Assembly: GCA_950097015.1 (NCBI GenBank)
Contig: CATNEN010000029.1
Span: forward strand, 5,909,501 to 5,973,500
DNA length: 64,000 nt
Direction of reading: 5' to 3'
Source: Macrostomum hystrix
Taxonomy: Eukaryota; Platyhelminthes; Macrostomidae
Below the pieces are notes generated by a model. The model saw only the letters and a program-made list of their open reading frames with translations. It had not been told where the DNA came from and made no database searches. A program made the position numbers and the translations under genes. Of the stretch, positions 34,201-45,070 are shown one piece after another (the stretch's first letter is position 1; the number at the start of each line of letters is the position of its first letter).

Positions 34201-36015
34201 TGGACTAAGTGGATTTCGGTGTATAGAATTTGTATTCACTGTTCAGAGTTTGAAGCTGACTGTCGTTGCGAGGGAGGCGAAGCTGGCGTTTACCATCAGA
34301 TCGAAATAATCAAGCAGCTCCGTCTTCTGCTCGAATGCTATCATGAGGACATTGAAGCCCACTTTGAAAAGATGAAACGTGGCTTTCGTGATGTATTGAC
34401 AGACAGTGTTTCTAATGGCAAAGGCCCATTCGAAATTCAGTTGGTTATTAACGCAGATGGTGCCTGCTTCTACAGCTCTAAAACTGACAGCATGTGGCCA
34501 ATTCAGTGCTCAGTATTGAACATGGGTCCATTGCTGCGACAGTCTGCCAAAACGTCAATTTTGTTTGGCCTTTGGTCTGGGCCCTGCAAGCCAAAATGGG
34601 AAAGGGTCATGGCCCTTGCGCTGCAGCAATTTCCTATTGAAGGACAATTCCTTGGCAGAAACAACGAACCTAGATTTTTTAGTGTCAGCATTACCTATTG
34701 TGTTTGCGACCTTCCAGCGCTCGCATCCATCCTTAGTATTAACCAATTTAACGGCTACTTTGCGTGCCCAAAGTGCTACGAGCCTGGTGAGGTCGTGAAG
34801 TCTGACAAAGGTGGGAACGTCATGATCTACGCTATTGATGCTGACAATCTATGTACCATTCGAAGCCGTGAAGAATTCGAACAACATGGCAGGATTTCGG
34901 CTAGTAGTGGCAACAACACCGTCTATGGACTCCGAGGCAGCTCTGTGCTTCAAAATTTTATGAGTCCACCTGAATGCATTCTTCTGGACACGATGCACCT
35001 TTTGTTGGAAGGAGTGCTCAAGAAAATATTGAAGTTCGTGGTATCTGAGAAGATTGGCCGGCATGCGTTTAAAGCTATCAACATTTTTTTATCCAATCTT
35101 TCAGTCCCTCATGACATGGAAAGATTTAAGAAACTCGACGAATCTCTTGCGAACTGGAAAGCGCATGATTTGCGAAACTTCGGTCTCTACGCTATGATCC
35201 CAGTTTTAACACCTTACCTTGAACATTCAATGTGCAGATTGCTGACGTATCTAACAGTTTTACTTAACTGCCTCTACACGGCTGGGACTGCTGAGCAACT
35301 TACACTTGCAACAAAGGCGTTTCTGGATTGTATGTCAAAAACTTGTCCCATTACATTCCGGACATTAAATGCGCACCTTTTGCTTCATTTACCTTATCAA
35401 GTGCAGAGATGCGGAAGCATCGCAAACACATCTATGTTTGCGTTTGAAGGTCGTATGTCACTTCTTAAGAGATTCATTAAAGGGACTGTGGACCATCCAA
35501 AGCAAATTGCTGAAAAATTTTGTCTTCTCAAGCTGCTTGATTGGTTTTTCATCAAAAGTCCTCGAGCGGCTCAAACATTTCAGTTTATTCAAGGAAGAAA
35601 GGCGAGCCGAGGCCGATCACGCCGGACACCTGAATCAATGAAGATTAATGGCATCTCTTTTCACAGTATCAGCAATAAGCGCAAAGGTTCATCTGTCAGT
35701 TATATCTGCGAGTATCAGCAGCCCGATTCGAACGCGAGATGCTTTGGCACGATTCTAAAGTTTGAATCCGAAACGGTCGCTACAGTTGCTCCTCTCCCCA
35801 AAGCGACACATTTTCAGACGCATTTCAACATGTGCACTGATGTGCCGCTAATCGATCTGTTCGTTCTCGAGCGGGATCGACAAGATGTCCCGATCTCTGA
35901 GGACCAGTTAAAGGTCGACTGCAGATATCTACGCCGAAAGTGTGTACTAATCCCTTTGGCGAACTCGAACATTACTTTTGTCGCACCTATTTTGCTACTA
36001 AATGAACATAATTAA
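31256..36015 (+). CDS. tnp2-like (CACTA/EnSpm-related) transposase-derived gene, model incomplete
   Basis: There are two large exons. Exon A (31256 to about 32198, acceptor ttttcttag) encodes an acidic, Ser-rich region and then a segment (about 31990-32198, LLSSRGGHFCIDD ... PRHRFEQKLQEGSNL) that could be a BEN-like DNA-binding domain. Exon B (33736-36015, acceptor cttttcag, stop TAA) encodes 759 residues. It has a Cys/His motif (CIHCSEFEADCRC), LVINADGACFYSSKTDSMWP, CDLPALASILSINQFNGYFA followed by CPKC, LLDTMHLLLEGVLKKIL, and LNAHLLLHLPYQV followed by FAFEGRM. These blocks and their order are those of tnp2-family transposases. The donor AAAG|GTAGGT is phase 1 while exon B is open in phase 0, so a small exon is missing, another donor is used, or the copy is broken. 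No terminal inverted repeats were found around it. Confidence 0.7.
32199..33735 (+). other. Intron of the tnp2-like gene
   Basis: Starts GTAGGT and ends CTTTTCAG. A GC-richer stretch at 32400-32520 might be a skipped exon, and would help explain the phase mismatch, but no splice pair is convincing. Confidence 0.4.
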
Positions 36016-36023
36016 ACTGTCAT

Positions 36024-37184
36024 TGCTCATTCCCGTTGCGTTGCGTTGCCCATTCATGTAGCATTCACATTGCCTATTCACGTTGCCTATACACACTGCC
36101 CATTCACATTGCCTATTCACGTTGCGTTGCCAATTCATGTAGCATTCACGTTGCCTATTCACGTTGCGTTGCCAATTCATGTAGCATTCACGTTGCCTAT
36201 TCACATTGCCTATTCACGTTGCCTATACACACTGCCCATTCACGTTGCCTATTCACGTTGCGTTGCCAATTCATGTAGCATTCACATTGCCTATTCACGT
36301 TGCCTATTCACATTGCCTATACACGTTGCGTTGCCAATTCATGTAGCATTCACATTGCCTATTCACGTTGCCTATTCACATCGCCTATACACGTTGCGTT
36401 GCCAATTCATGTAGCATTCACATTGCCTATTCACATTGCCTATACACGTTGCGTTGCCAATTCATGTAGCATTCACGTTGCCTATTCACGTTGCGTTGCC
36501 AATTCATGTAGCATTCACGTTGCCAATTCACATTGCCTATTCACGTTGCCTATACACACTGCCCATTCACGTTGCCTATTCACGTTGCGTTGCCAATTCA
36601 TGTAGCATTCACATTGCCTATTCACGTTGCCTATTCACATTGCCTATACACGTTGCGTTGCCAATTCATGTAGCATTCACATTGCCTATTCACGTTGCCT
36701 ATTCACATCGCCTATACACGTTGCGTTGCCAATTCATGTAGCATTCACATTGCCTATTCACGTTGCCTATTCACATTGCCTATACACGTTGCGTTGCCAA
36801 TTCATGTAGCATTCACATTGCCTATTCACGTTGCCTATTCACATTGCCTATACACGTTGCGTTGCCAATTCATGTAGCATTCACATTGCCTATTCACGTT
36901 GCCTATTCACATCGCCTATACACGTTGCGTTGCCAATTCATGTAGCATTCACATTGCCTATTCACGTTGCCTATTCACATTGCCTATACACGTTGCGTTG
37001 CCAATTCATGTAGCATTCACATTGCCTATTCACATTGCCTATACACGTTGCCTATTCACGTTGCGTTGCCAATTCATGTAGCATTCACATTGCCTATTCA
37101 CATTGCCTATACACGTTGCCTATTCACGTTGCGTTGCCAATTCATGTAGCATTCGCATTGCCTATTCACATTGCCTATTCCTAA
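36024..37184. repeat. Two-level satellite: about 12-bp subunits in a 68-bp higher-order repeat
   Basis: The subunit is near gttgcctattcac/attgcctatacac. From about 36,600 the array settles into a 68-bp unit ending gttgccaattcatgtagcat; this word recurs exactly 68 bases apart at least six times. The left part is less regular. It starts eight bases after the stop codon of the tnp2-like gene. Confidence 0.95.
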
Positions 37185-37379
37185 GGCAAGAATTAAAGGA
37201 TTATGGATTAAGATTTAAGGATTATATCGAATTAAGGATCCGTATGAGAACCAATAAGGTTTTAAGCACTTATCGTCTCTTGAAAACTGACTTGCTTTCT
37301 TAATTTGAACGTTCTTCCCAATAATTTAAATAATTCAAAGTGCATGAAAATCGGGATCCGTCACTATAAATTCTTGCAA

Positions 37380-37560
37380 AAAACTTAACAGATCTTATTG
37401 TATTCTTAAACGATCTTGCCAGATCTGACTACTTTTCTTGTAATATCTTGCCAGATCGGTCAAGAAAACTCAAGTCAGATCTTATACTTTCTTTGCAAAA
37501 AGTGCACGATTTTGTAAGTCAGATATGGCAAGATGGCGAAAGTCATTGTCGACTAGGGTA
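37380..37560 (+). repeat. Dispersed AAGATCTGAC repeat, copy 2
   Basis: It contains cttgccagatctgacta, caagtcagatctta, gcaagatggcgaaagtcatt and gtcgactagggtag. It matches 27655-27790 in reverse orientation. Like copy 1, it lies close to an ATAATTCATG array. Confidence 0.65.
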
Positions 37561-37679
37561 GCTAATCAATAGCTCTTACTATTAACAATTAGTTGTACCC
37601 GCCCCAAAAACCGAAAATTAATAATCATAAAAACTTATACGAACCGTGCTTACGGTTGATGATAAAAGATTACTTAATA

Positions 37680-38415
37680 TACCATGCTACCCCTCGATAA
37701 ACAATGTGACCCTCTCGGTAAACAATGCTACCCTCCGATAATGTATGCAAGCCAGTTGATAAATCATACTACCCCTTGATAATTCATGATTTTTCATCAA
37801 AATTTTATTCTTTCCCCTTAATTGCATGATTCCCTGTCAATAATTTAGGCTTTCCCCTCCATAATTTATGCTTCTCGATAATTCATGCTTCCCCTTGATG
37901 TAACATTCTTTCCCCTCGATAATTATGCTCCTTCCTCGAAAACTCATGGTACCCCCTCGATAAATCATACGTTTCCCTCAATATATCATGCTTTCCCCTC
38001 GATAACTAATTCTTTCCCTCGATATATCTTGCTTTTTCCTCGAAAATTCATGCTACCCAATCAATAATTTATGTTCTTCTTTAATAATTGCCATTTCGTC
38101 GATGGTACATTCTCTCCATCGATATTTAATGCTCCTTCGTCGACAATTCATGCTTTCCCCTCGATAATTCATATATTTTCCCTCGTTATTTCATGCTTCC
38201 CTGGATAATTTTTGCTTTCCCTCGATAATTCATGCTTTCCCTCGATAATTCATGCTTTCCCTCGTTATTTCATGCTTCCCTGGATAACTTTTGCTTTTCC
38301 TGGATAGTTCACGCTTTTCCGTGGATAATTAATATTTCCTTCTGGATAATTCATGCTTCCACATAGATTAATAATGCTATACCCCGGAAATCTCATGTTT
38401 TTTCCAGGAAATCTC
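37680..38415. repeat. Diverged ATAATTCATG array
   Basis: About 35 units of 19-23 bases around ctcgataattcatgctttcc. Nearly every unit differs. Same family as 25932-26980 but without the homogeneous core. Confidence 0.85.
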
Positions 38416-39827
38416 ATGCTTTTCCTGGAAATCTAATTCGACCTGCATTCTGCAAAAGCATAAAAGTACTTTACATCGGAGCTAGATGAAAATAAAGTGG
38501 CACAATGATCGAAGTCGAGACAAGGTTTGACAAGATAAAGGCTGCAGTTTTCAGCGAGAGGTCTCGCTAGCATTGAGCATCATAAAAGCCTATAATCATT
38601 GAAATCTGCAATGTACGAGTACATTTTACTTTTTCAAATCAAATCACTCAATCTGCAGCCAAGATACAAATATATAAACGCACGTACGGGTGCTAAAAGC
38701 AGTGACGCAATCCTATTCAATTGAGAGTATCGGCCCTGTTCTGTGCTATACCAATGTACGCGCGGGCTAGAAAAAGCACCGATGCAATCTAATAAAACTG
38801 ACAGTGTCCGGCCCTATTCTAATTTAACCTTGTTTGGCCTCCTAGTGAAAGGAATATGAAAACTCGTTTCTCGAATATTTAAAACCCTTGACATCGAGAC
38901 AGATTAATGAAATTTGATCAGTCTAATCCTTGGATGAATTGGCACTTTTTGGTGAAAACTGGAAAAATGGTGCAAACGGTAGAGCGCCACAACAGTATAT
39001 CAAACTCAGGTCATTTAGTATAGTAGGACTAGCACACTAAGCCCCCTTGGGGGGCACAACTGTTCAGACAGGAAAATCTTGATGATGATAGGACAGTTGA
39101 TTAAAAGTTGCTGTCAAGTGTTTCTACGGGAGTATCGGATCTCAGAGATAGATTTTTCCCTCCTCAGCGTTTCAACATGTACTAATAATTTGCTAATAAT
39201 CTTGAATTGGCAATTGTCTAAAATGGTCTCATTGTCAATCGCTTTTGAGATGATCTCCATCTCAATAATCTTTAATCCGCCTCTCACGCTTTCTCCACCT
39301 GTCAATCCGGCGCGGATTTTTTTAAACGCACCTGGTTGGCTGACGCAACGCAGAAAATTAGCATGGCAGAGAAGCCCCAGCAATCAGTGGAACAATTAGA
39401 CCTAATCCCAACCCAGGGCTGGTCACGCCACAGGGTGTGCGCGAACGCGCTAATTAACGCCATTGTTGGGTGGTGGGGAAAGTCGATAAGCCGGTGGTGG
39501 CTACGCGGGAAGCCAAAAAGAATTTGGCGCAGATTGGAAACGGCGAAAGCCCGTGCTGCCGATTTCTTTTTTGCGAGATTGGAAAGCACCGGGCGCGGTT
39601 GAGCCCTCGCAAAGGTTTCGGGTTAAATGGACTCAAGCTGAGCAGTGAGTTCAGCGAGAGGATGCGGCTAGTCCGGCGCACTGCTCAGTTCAATCTGACT
39701 CTGGTACGGAAGCAACATCAAACTGCCGGACGCCATACAAATATGAAAGCAAGCACATCATCCATTTATGTCCATCTGATCTAATTTAATAGGCCGAAAT
39801 GCTTGGCTTGGTCAGTATCTGGCAGAT
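38416..39827. other. No supported gene; one short direct repeat
   Basis: An imperfect direct repeat of about 75 bp (gggtgctaaaagcagtgacg / gggctagaaaaagcaccgat, both ending in a cggccct word) lies at 38690-38830. GC-richer frames at 39357-39784 are open on both strands, including MAEKPQQSVEQLDLI from 39363. They overlap one another, show no motif and may be exon debris. Confidence 0.35.
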
Positions 39828-40155
39828 GGAGAGACAGAGCGGTAGATGGAGATACAGAGTGGTAGATAGAGATGCAGAGTGGTAGATAGAGATAAAAAGT
39901 GGTAGATAGAGATACAGAGCTGTAGATAGGGATACAGAGTGGTAGATAGGGATACAGAGTGGTAGATAGGGATACAGAGTGGTAGATAGAGATGCAGAGT
40001 GGTAGATAGAGATGCAGAGTGGTAGATAGAGATAAAAAGTGGTAGATAGAGATGCAGAGTGGTAGATAGAGATACAGAGTTGTAGATAGTGATGCAGAGT
40101 GGTAGATAGAGATAAAAAGTGGTAGATAGAGATGCAGAGTGGTAGATAGAGATGC
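39828..40155. repeat. 20-bp minisatellite, about 16 copies
   Basis: Core ggtagatagagatacagagt with aaaaagt and gcagagt variants. Confidence 0.95.
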
Positions 40156-40327
40156 ATAGCTCTGTCACTGTGTCTATCTTTTACTCTAACCTGAACGTAA
40201 TTTGGACCCAATTAATTTCTTAAACGCCCGAAATTGACCGAAATATGGTCGAATCTACCATAAACTATTTCTGTCATTCCTATCTGTCTATAAGCAGACT
40301 AGCCTATTTTAAATAGCCTACATTGCC

Positions 40328-40500
40328 GTGAGCATCGATTTCTCATCAATCTCAGACTTGGGCGTCAGTCAATTGAGCTCCTCTGTGGCCAAGCCCCCGA
40401 ATTCGCTGCCAGAGCCAATGACCAATCGCAAGCCACGGCCGTCATGTCACAGCTTGCAGCTTCCCCACTGCTGCGCCGGGGTTGTTGTTGAGTTCGCCAG
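40328..40500 (+). other. Possible upstream exon, two competing frames
   Basis: GC-rich block between AT-rich flanks. One frame reads SISDLGVSQLSSSVAKPPNS, another LLCGQAPEFAARANDQSQAT and then SQLAASPLLRRG. No convincing donor is present. It may be an exon of the gene that includes 40577-40661. Confidence 0.3.
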
Positions 40501-40576
40501 TCGACTGAGAATGAAAGTCCCTTTAGTTAGTCGATAAAATCCCAAACCGGGTTAGGCTTTCCTACTCTTTACTCAG

Positions 40577-40661
40577 GCCAGCGACAGGACCATTTCTGAT
40601 CAGTTTCAACAGCTAGCTCTTGCGGAGTCGCACAGGGATCTCACAGGAATCTTCATCCCAG
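40577..40661 (+). other. Isolated exon with canonical splice sites, perhaps a 5' UTR exon of the neuropeptide gene
   Basis: 85 bases between ctctttactcag and GTGAGT. One frame is open throughout (SDQFQQLALAESHRDLTGIF). Spliced to the acceptor at 41051, that frame would meet a stop two codons later, overlapping the neuropeptide ATG. Therefore it is either non-coding leader for the neuropeptide precursor or part of another gene. Confidence 0.45.
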
Positions 40662-41052
40662 GTGAGTTAGTGGTAACGCGCCGCCTGCCCTGATACCATA
40701 CTCCACAACGATGCTCAATCGATACATTGGAGCTGTTCTAGCTAGAAATATGGGAGCTTAGTTTAGCAATGGTATTGCCCCAGGTATAAACATCATCGAC
40801 TTCGCCTAGGCGGGCTTATCGGCGGGCTTGTCGTGTCGCAAATAAAATTTATTCATTTAAACTAATTACTATGGGTCGAATGAAGGTTGGGTGTGAGTTA
40901 GCGCATTTCCCGAAGTGAAATATCATAAATTCATTTCTTCTCCTGTGCTGATTGATTAACCAATACATCGGGGATACCTTGAAACTGTTCTCGCCTGTCT
41001 CCAGAGGAAAAATTAATCATGGTTGTTTGAATTTTCCCAACCAATCTACAGG

Positions 41053-41652
41053 ATGACTAGAACGAAGGAAGCCGCAATGGGAATGCGGTCACACCTCATC
41101 ATCGTTCTGTTGATCCTGGCCGCTGCGTGCACTTCAGTGGCAGCTTCAGAGCCAGACATCGAGGACGTTGACTTTAGGGACATCGGTGAATTTGAGAAGC
41201 GAGCTTACGGAAACCCACCGTGGGGAAAGCGAGCCTACGGAAACCCACCGTGGGGAAAGCGAGCCTACGGAAACGTTCCATGGGGAAAGCGAGCCTACGG
41301 AAAATTTCCATGGGGAAAGCGAGCCTACGGAAAATTTCCATGGGGAAAGCGAGCCTACGGAAAATTTCCATGGGGAAAGCGAGCCTACGGAAACCCGCCG
41401 TGGGGAAAGCGAGCCTATGGAAATGTTCCATGGGGAAAGCGAGCCTACGGAAACCCGCCGTGGGGAAAGCGAGCCTATGGAAATGTTCCATGGGGAAAGC
41501 GAGCCTACGGAAACCCGCCGTGGGGAAAGCGAGCCTACGGAAACCCGCCGTGGGGAAAGCGAGCCTACGGAAACCCGCCGTGGGGAAAGCGAGCCTACGG
41601 AAACCCGCCGTGGGGGAAGCGAGCCTATGGAAACCCGCCGTGGGGTAGGTGA
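41053..41652 (+). CDS. Precursor of amidated W-amide neuropeptides (AYGxxPWamide)
   Basis: A 199-residue secreted prohormone. The ATG lies one base after a splice acceptor (accaatctacag). Residues about 10-35 form a signal peptide (SHLIIVLLILAAACTSVAAS), followed by a short acidic spacer (EPDIEDVDFRDIGEFE) and KR. The rest is 15 tandem decapeptides AYGxxPWGKR: nine NPP, three NVP and three KFP versions. The last ends WGR and a stop. Cleavage at Lys-Arg and conversion of Gly to amide would release AYGNPPWamide, AYGNVPWamide and AYGKFPWamide and almost nothing else. The coding repeat is a strict 30-bp unit with nearly identical codons, so it is itself a minisatellite under selection. The ending PW-amide recalls APGWamide and other lophotrochozoan W-amides, but I do not recognise this peptide as a named family. 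Confidence 0.9.
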   Translation: MTRTKEAAMGMRSHLIIVLLILAAACTSVAASEPDIEDVDFRDIGEFEKRAYGNPPWGKRAYGNPPWGKRAYGNVPWGKRAYGKFPWGKRAYGKFPWGKRAYGKFPWGKRAYGNPPWGKRAYGNVPWGKRAYGNPPWGKRAYGNVPWGKRAYGNPPWGKRAYGNPPWGKRAYGNPPWGKRAYGNPPWGKRAYGNPPWGR

Positions 41653-41823
41653 ACAATAGTTTCCGAATTCAGCTGCATCAGCAAGAGTTCCAGAATGAGC
41701 ACCCATCTACGCGATAAGCTGCAAGTTATACTCGTAACCATCGAACCAAACTTGACTTAACTCTAGCCATGCTTAATTAACCTCACTCAGTTTCAACACT
41801 TTGTGACGAGGTTGAAGGCAGTA

Positions 41824-41829
41824 AATAAA
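41824..41829 (+). promoter_or_regulatory. AATAAA polyadenylation signal of the neuropeptide gene
   Basis: AATAAA about 170 bases after the stop codon, followed by a T-rich stretch. Confidence 0.6.
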
Positions 41830-42850
41830 GTTGTTAATTTAGTAGAGTTATAAACAAGAAGCACTTGACAACAGCTGGTGATAATTATTTCCTGCCTAAA
41901 TGCATCTTTTGTATTCATTTCGTTCGCTCTCTATCTGCAGTTGCAAAAAATATTTAAATGCTAATTTTATTCCGAAAATGGAATATTAACTCCAATAGTT
42001 TATTCTGCAATCTACTGCATGAACTGCATACCAAGTCTGGTTAGAAAAAGCTTTGCGCGAACCCAAGTGGTGGCCACCCTATTAATTAAATTCAACTTGA
42101 TAATATAGTAACGGACCTACTTGGCTAGGCTAGCGCACTTCAGTTCTGATTGGCTCAAAGTTGCTAAGAGTTATAGTTAGCTTGGCACCACCGGGCTCTC
42201 TCAAATGCGAAAGAATTTCTCGCGCGTTTTTAGTCGAATGATTCTTGACAAGCAAGAATTAGTTTGCTTTTTAGAGAGCTCGGTTCCACCTCGGCAAGGG
42301 CTGGGCACAATATAGCCTTCATCTTCATCGCTATAGTATATTCTAGCTAGTCTAATATTTAGCCTTAAGCTTTGCTGAACACATTCTGACATGGGGCCAG
42401 GAAGTCAACCATAGAGAGTCAAAAGCGACATCAGGGAAGGCTTGGACAAGCTATCGATAGCTCTGTGGTAAATGAAACTGGCAAACCTCGGAGCTGAAAA
42501 GGAAGAAGTTTTACAATAAAGTTTTACACTAAATTGACTTGAAGCAATACCCTGTCCCAGATCTAGAGTATACAGTACATTGTTGTAGTTGAATGTCGGT
42601 TTGCAATTCATCAGCAACTGAGTAGAAAGAATGAAAATATTTCTATTTCTGTTCTGTGGTATTTATATACAGATAGCCAGGTTTTTCAGCATCAATTTAT
42701 GACGTCATGGCTATGCAGATATGTATTTATGACTTCATAGACATGCAGCTACGTCATGGCTATAAGGCAATGAAGTTTGTTACAAAGAACTTTGAGTACG
42801 CTCAGTGTACCTGAGTTTCAGGTTTCAACCAATAGTAACATAAAAACTTA
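41830..42850. other. No gene recognised; CRE-like palindrome
   Basis: No supported exon. At 42697-42765 a short duplicated segment (gacgtcatggctatgcag / gacttcatagacatgcag) contains TGACGTCA at 42700-42707, the full CREB-site palindrome. Whether it regulates anything is unknown. Confidence 0.4.
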
Positions 42851-43180
42851 AGGCGAGGGGACTAAGTGGCGGAGTGTTAACGCGTTAGCCTTTCGCACCA
42901 ATTTCCCTAAACTCGATTCTGAGGCCAGACCACACTCATTTGGTGCGCAGCCGCGGAGAGAAGGCTTGGATGCTTATCGTGCAATTTACGCCCTTGAGGG
43001 CCAACCTCCAAAGCACAGTGTCCACTGCCTAACGATGAGAAAGTCAGGGAAGATGTACACACCTGTGTCAGTGTGCCTGGATACGGTATCTGTGTGCGTG
43101 TGTGCTCAGGAGTCGGCGGAATGGGCAGAATCATCGCTGGCTGCGGGTCGACTATCGCTAAAAGACGTGTCAGTGCCATC
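42851..43180 (+). mobile_element. tRNA-derived SINE, copy 2
   Basis: It shares with copy 1 the head (gtggcggagtgttaacgcgt, aactcgattctgagg), gcggagagaaggcttgg, the words cccttgagggccaacctcca and gatgagaaagtcagg, and the end (atcgctggctgcgggtc). Diverged and lacking a long tail. Confidence 0.85.
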
Positions 43181-43845
43181 AGCCCGCGACTTATCGTTTT
43201 TGTTAACGTACACTTAATGACCGACTAATTTGCAACTTCGATAGTTCAGCATGGTTCTCATTTTGACATCAGTGCGATCAGGAGAGTTAATCGGTGACGT
43301 CATTAAAATCAGCCAGTACTCAGGCGAGTTTATCGGTACACCAGAGTGTGTCTAATTGCCTCATCAGCCCATTGCTAGCAAACCAACGCTATCTTAAAGC
43401 GGTGTTTCTAGGCCCACAGCAATCAACAGCAGGAGACTATAAGAGGCCAATTTCCCGTGTGAGTATCCAAAAGCGAGTTCGGATCATGCGCATATCCACT
43501 AGAGCTTGGACACAGTTTGGCTACAGTTGGCTGACGGAGTCAATCTGGCACCGTTTCGCCGAGCAGTAGCAGTACCAAAGAGAGGAGTGGAACAGCGGAT
43601 TGCTGCTAATTAAATTGTCCGACAGCTGGAGCTGCTACATGGGGCATAGCGAGATGTTATTATTGCTACTTATAGTAGGTAATAAAGCTTGATAATCGTA
43701 ACTAATCCTAGATCAAATACGATTGAATATTTTAGCCAATCGTATATTCTACTCTATACTAAATGCTACACTGTTGTAAATCAGATTTTATATTATATCC
43801 CATGATATATTTAAAATATTTCAAAGGAGGGGTGTGGGCAATGGT
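43181..43845. other. No supported gene
   Basis: A 91-codon plus-strand frame (43294-43569, starting MTSLKSASTQASLS) has no motif or splice context. AT-rich after 43660. Confidence 0.35.
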
Positions 43846-44055
43846 AACATCATTCGGTGACAGTAGATCTGCAGCTAGCGAAGAGGCAATTCTTTCCATT
43901 CCGTGGACTCCTGAGCACAGACTCACACAGATACCATACGCAGGCACGCGCTCACACAGGTGTGTACATCTGCCTTGACTTTCTCGTCGTCAGGCGGTGT
44001 ACATTCTCACTGTGCCTTGGAGGTTGGCCTCGCTGCGGAATCGAGCTCAATGATC
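43846..44055 (-). mobile_element. tRNA-derived SINE, copy 3, internally deleted
   Basis: The reverse complement shows the SINE body: atgatgttacc end, tcaggagtccacggaatgg, cacctgtgtgagcgcgtgcc, acgacgagaaagtcaagg, then gaggccaacctccaagg joined almost directly to a B-box-like gagctcgattccgcagcg. The stretch between the head and the middle is missing. Confidence 0.8.
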
Positions 44056-44178
44056 ATGGTTTCCTAAACTTATCCGAGTCTCCAGACAACTAAAGCTCCA
44101 CTTATAAGGCAAACAAATCATCGAATAATCAACCAGTTTTTAGTAGCGTCTTTGCAAAAGCAGAGACAAGTTATCGGA

Positions 44179-44193
44179 ATGTCGGACAAAAAG
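44179..44193 (+). CDS. Possible initial coding exon, five codons (MSDKK)
   Basis: ATG TCG GAC AAA AAG followed at once by GTAAGA and a T-rich stretch, preceded by an A/G-rich leader. It has the form of a short first exon as found in small cytoplasmic proteins (dynein light chains start similarly), but no second exon was found on the plus strand up to 64000. Confidence 0.25.
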
Positions 44194-45070
44194 GTAAGAT
44201 TTTATTTATTTTGTACCACTGCTAACAACATAGCCACGAGTGCTTTGCAAAGCAGATAGCAATACAAACCGAAGCAGACTAGAGCACAGCCCTACTACTT
44301 GACCAGAATAAAATCAAAGAAAATTGCTAATCAATCCTAGGAATACTACTGTAAGTAATATGGAGTCATCTTGATACTTCTCTATTTACACACAAACATA
44401 TCAGAACTTGTTGAGATAATAAAAAGTTGAATAATGAAAAATTCAATTTAAAAATGGTGCACAATGCAAGCTTGAGAACCGACGATGTTTTAGAATATTG
44501 AATCCTCAACAATGAATATATATTTTAGCAGCTGTTTTAGTAGCTTAACAATTAGGGAATGTTTCGATCTAAGGTTACAATTCAACAAACCAAGCTGCCT
44601 AAAAAGAGAGAAATATAAAAATAATTGCACACGCACTAATATATTACTTATATGTTTAAAACTATTAGTAGCTAGTTACGAATATATATAATCGGTCATG
44701 TGCGCCTAAGAGAACCAATAAAATACAGTCTGATTATGTAAAATAATTCACGATAAAATATAAGACCGTAGCACAATGCACACAATGCACACAATGCACA
44801 CACTTAAGACTAGCTATAGCTATAGGAATGCTGACGGAATAAAATGGAAATTATCTAGACACTAAATTGTACATCAGTTTTACGAGGCAAGGAGACGCGC
44901 AAGTTAAATGACTCAGAATTTACAAGTTAGAAGAAAAAAGTTGACCTGCTTTTTCCTTGCCGTCCGACGTACAGTTCTGTCCTCACTGCAGGTACCCACG
45001 AACTGGAAACATAAAAAAACAGAAGCTATTGACTTTTTGCCGAGAGATCAGCGGAATGGACAAAATCGCC
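44194..45070. other. AT-rich region, 3' side of the minus-strand PH gene
   Basis: Contains a short (cacaatgca)n run near 44778-44805. It should include the 3' UTR of the PH/coiled-coil gene. No exon is supported. Confidence 0.4.

Noticed and set aside
39336-39784. Small basic protein from overlapping GC-rich frames
   Set aside because: Frames overlap on both strands with no motif, clear start or splice evidence, so no gene is called.
41146-41706. Minus-strand and alternative plus-strand frames over the neuropeptide gene
   Set aside because: Shadows of the 30-bp coding repeat; only the plus frame has a signal peptide and processing sites.
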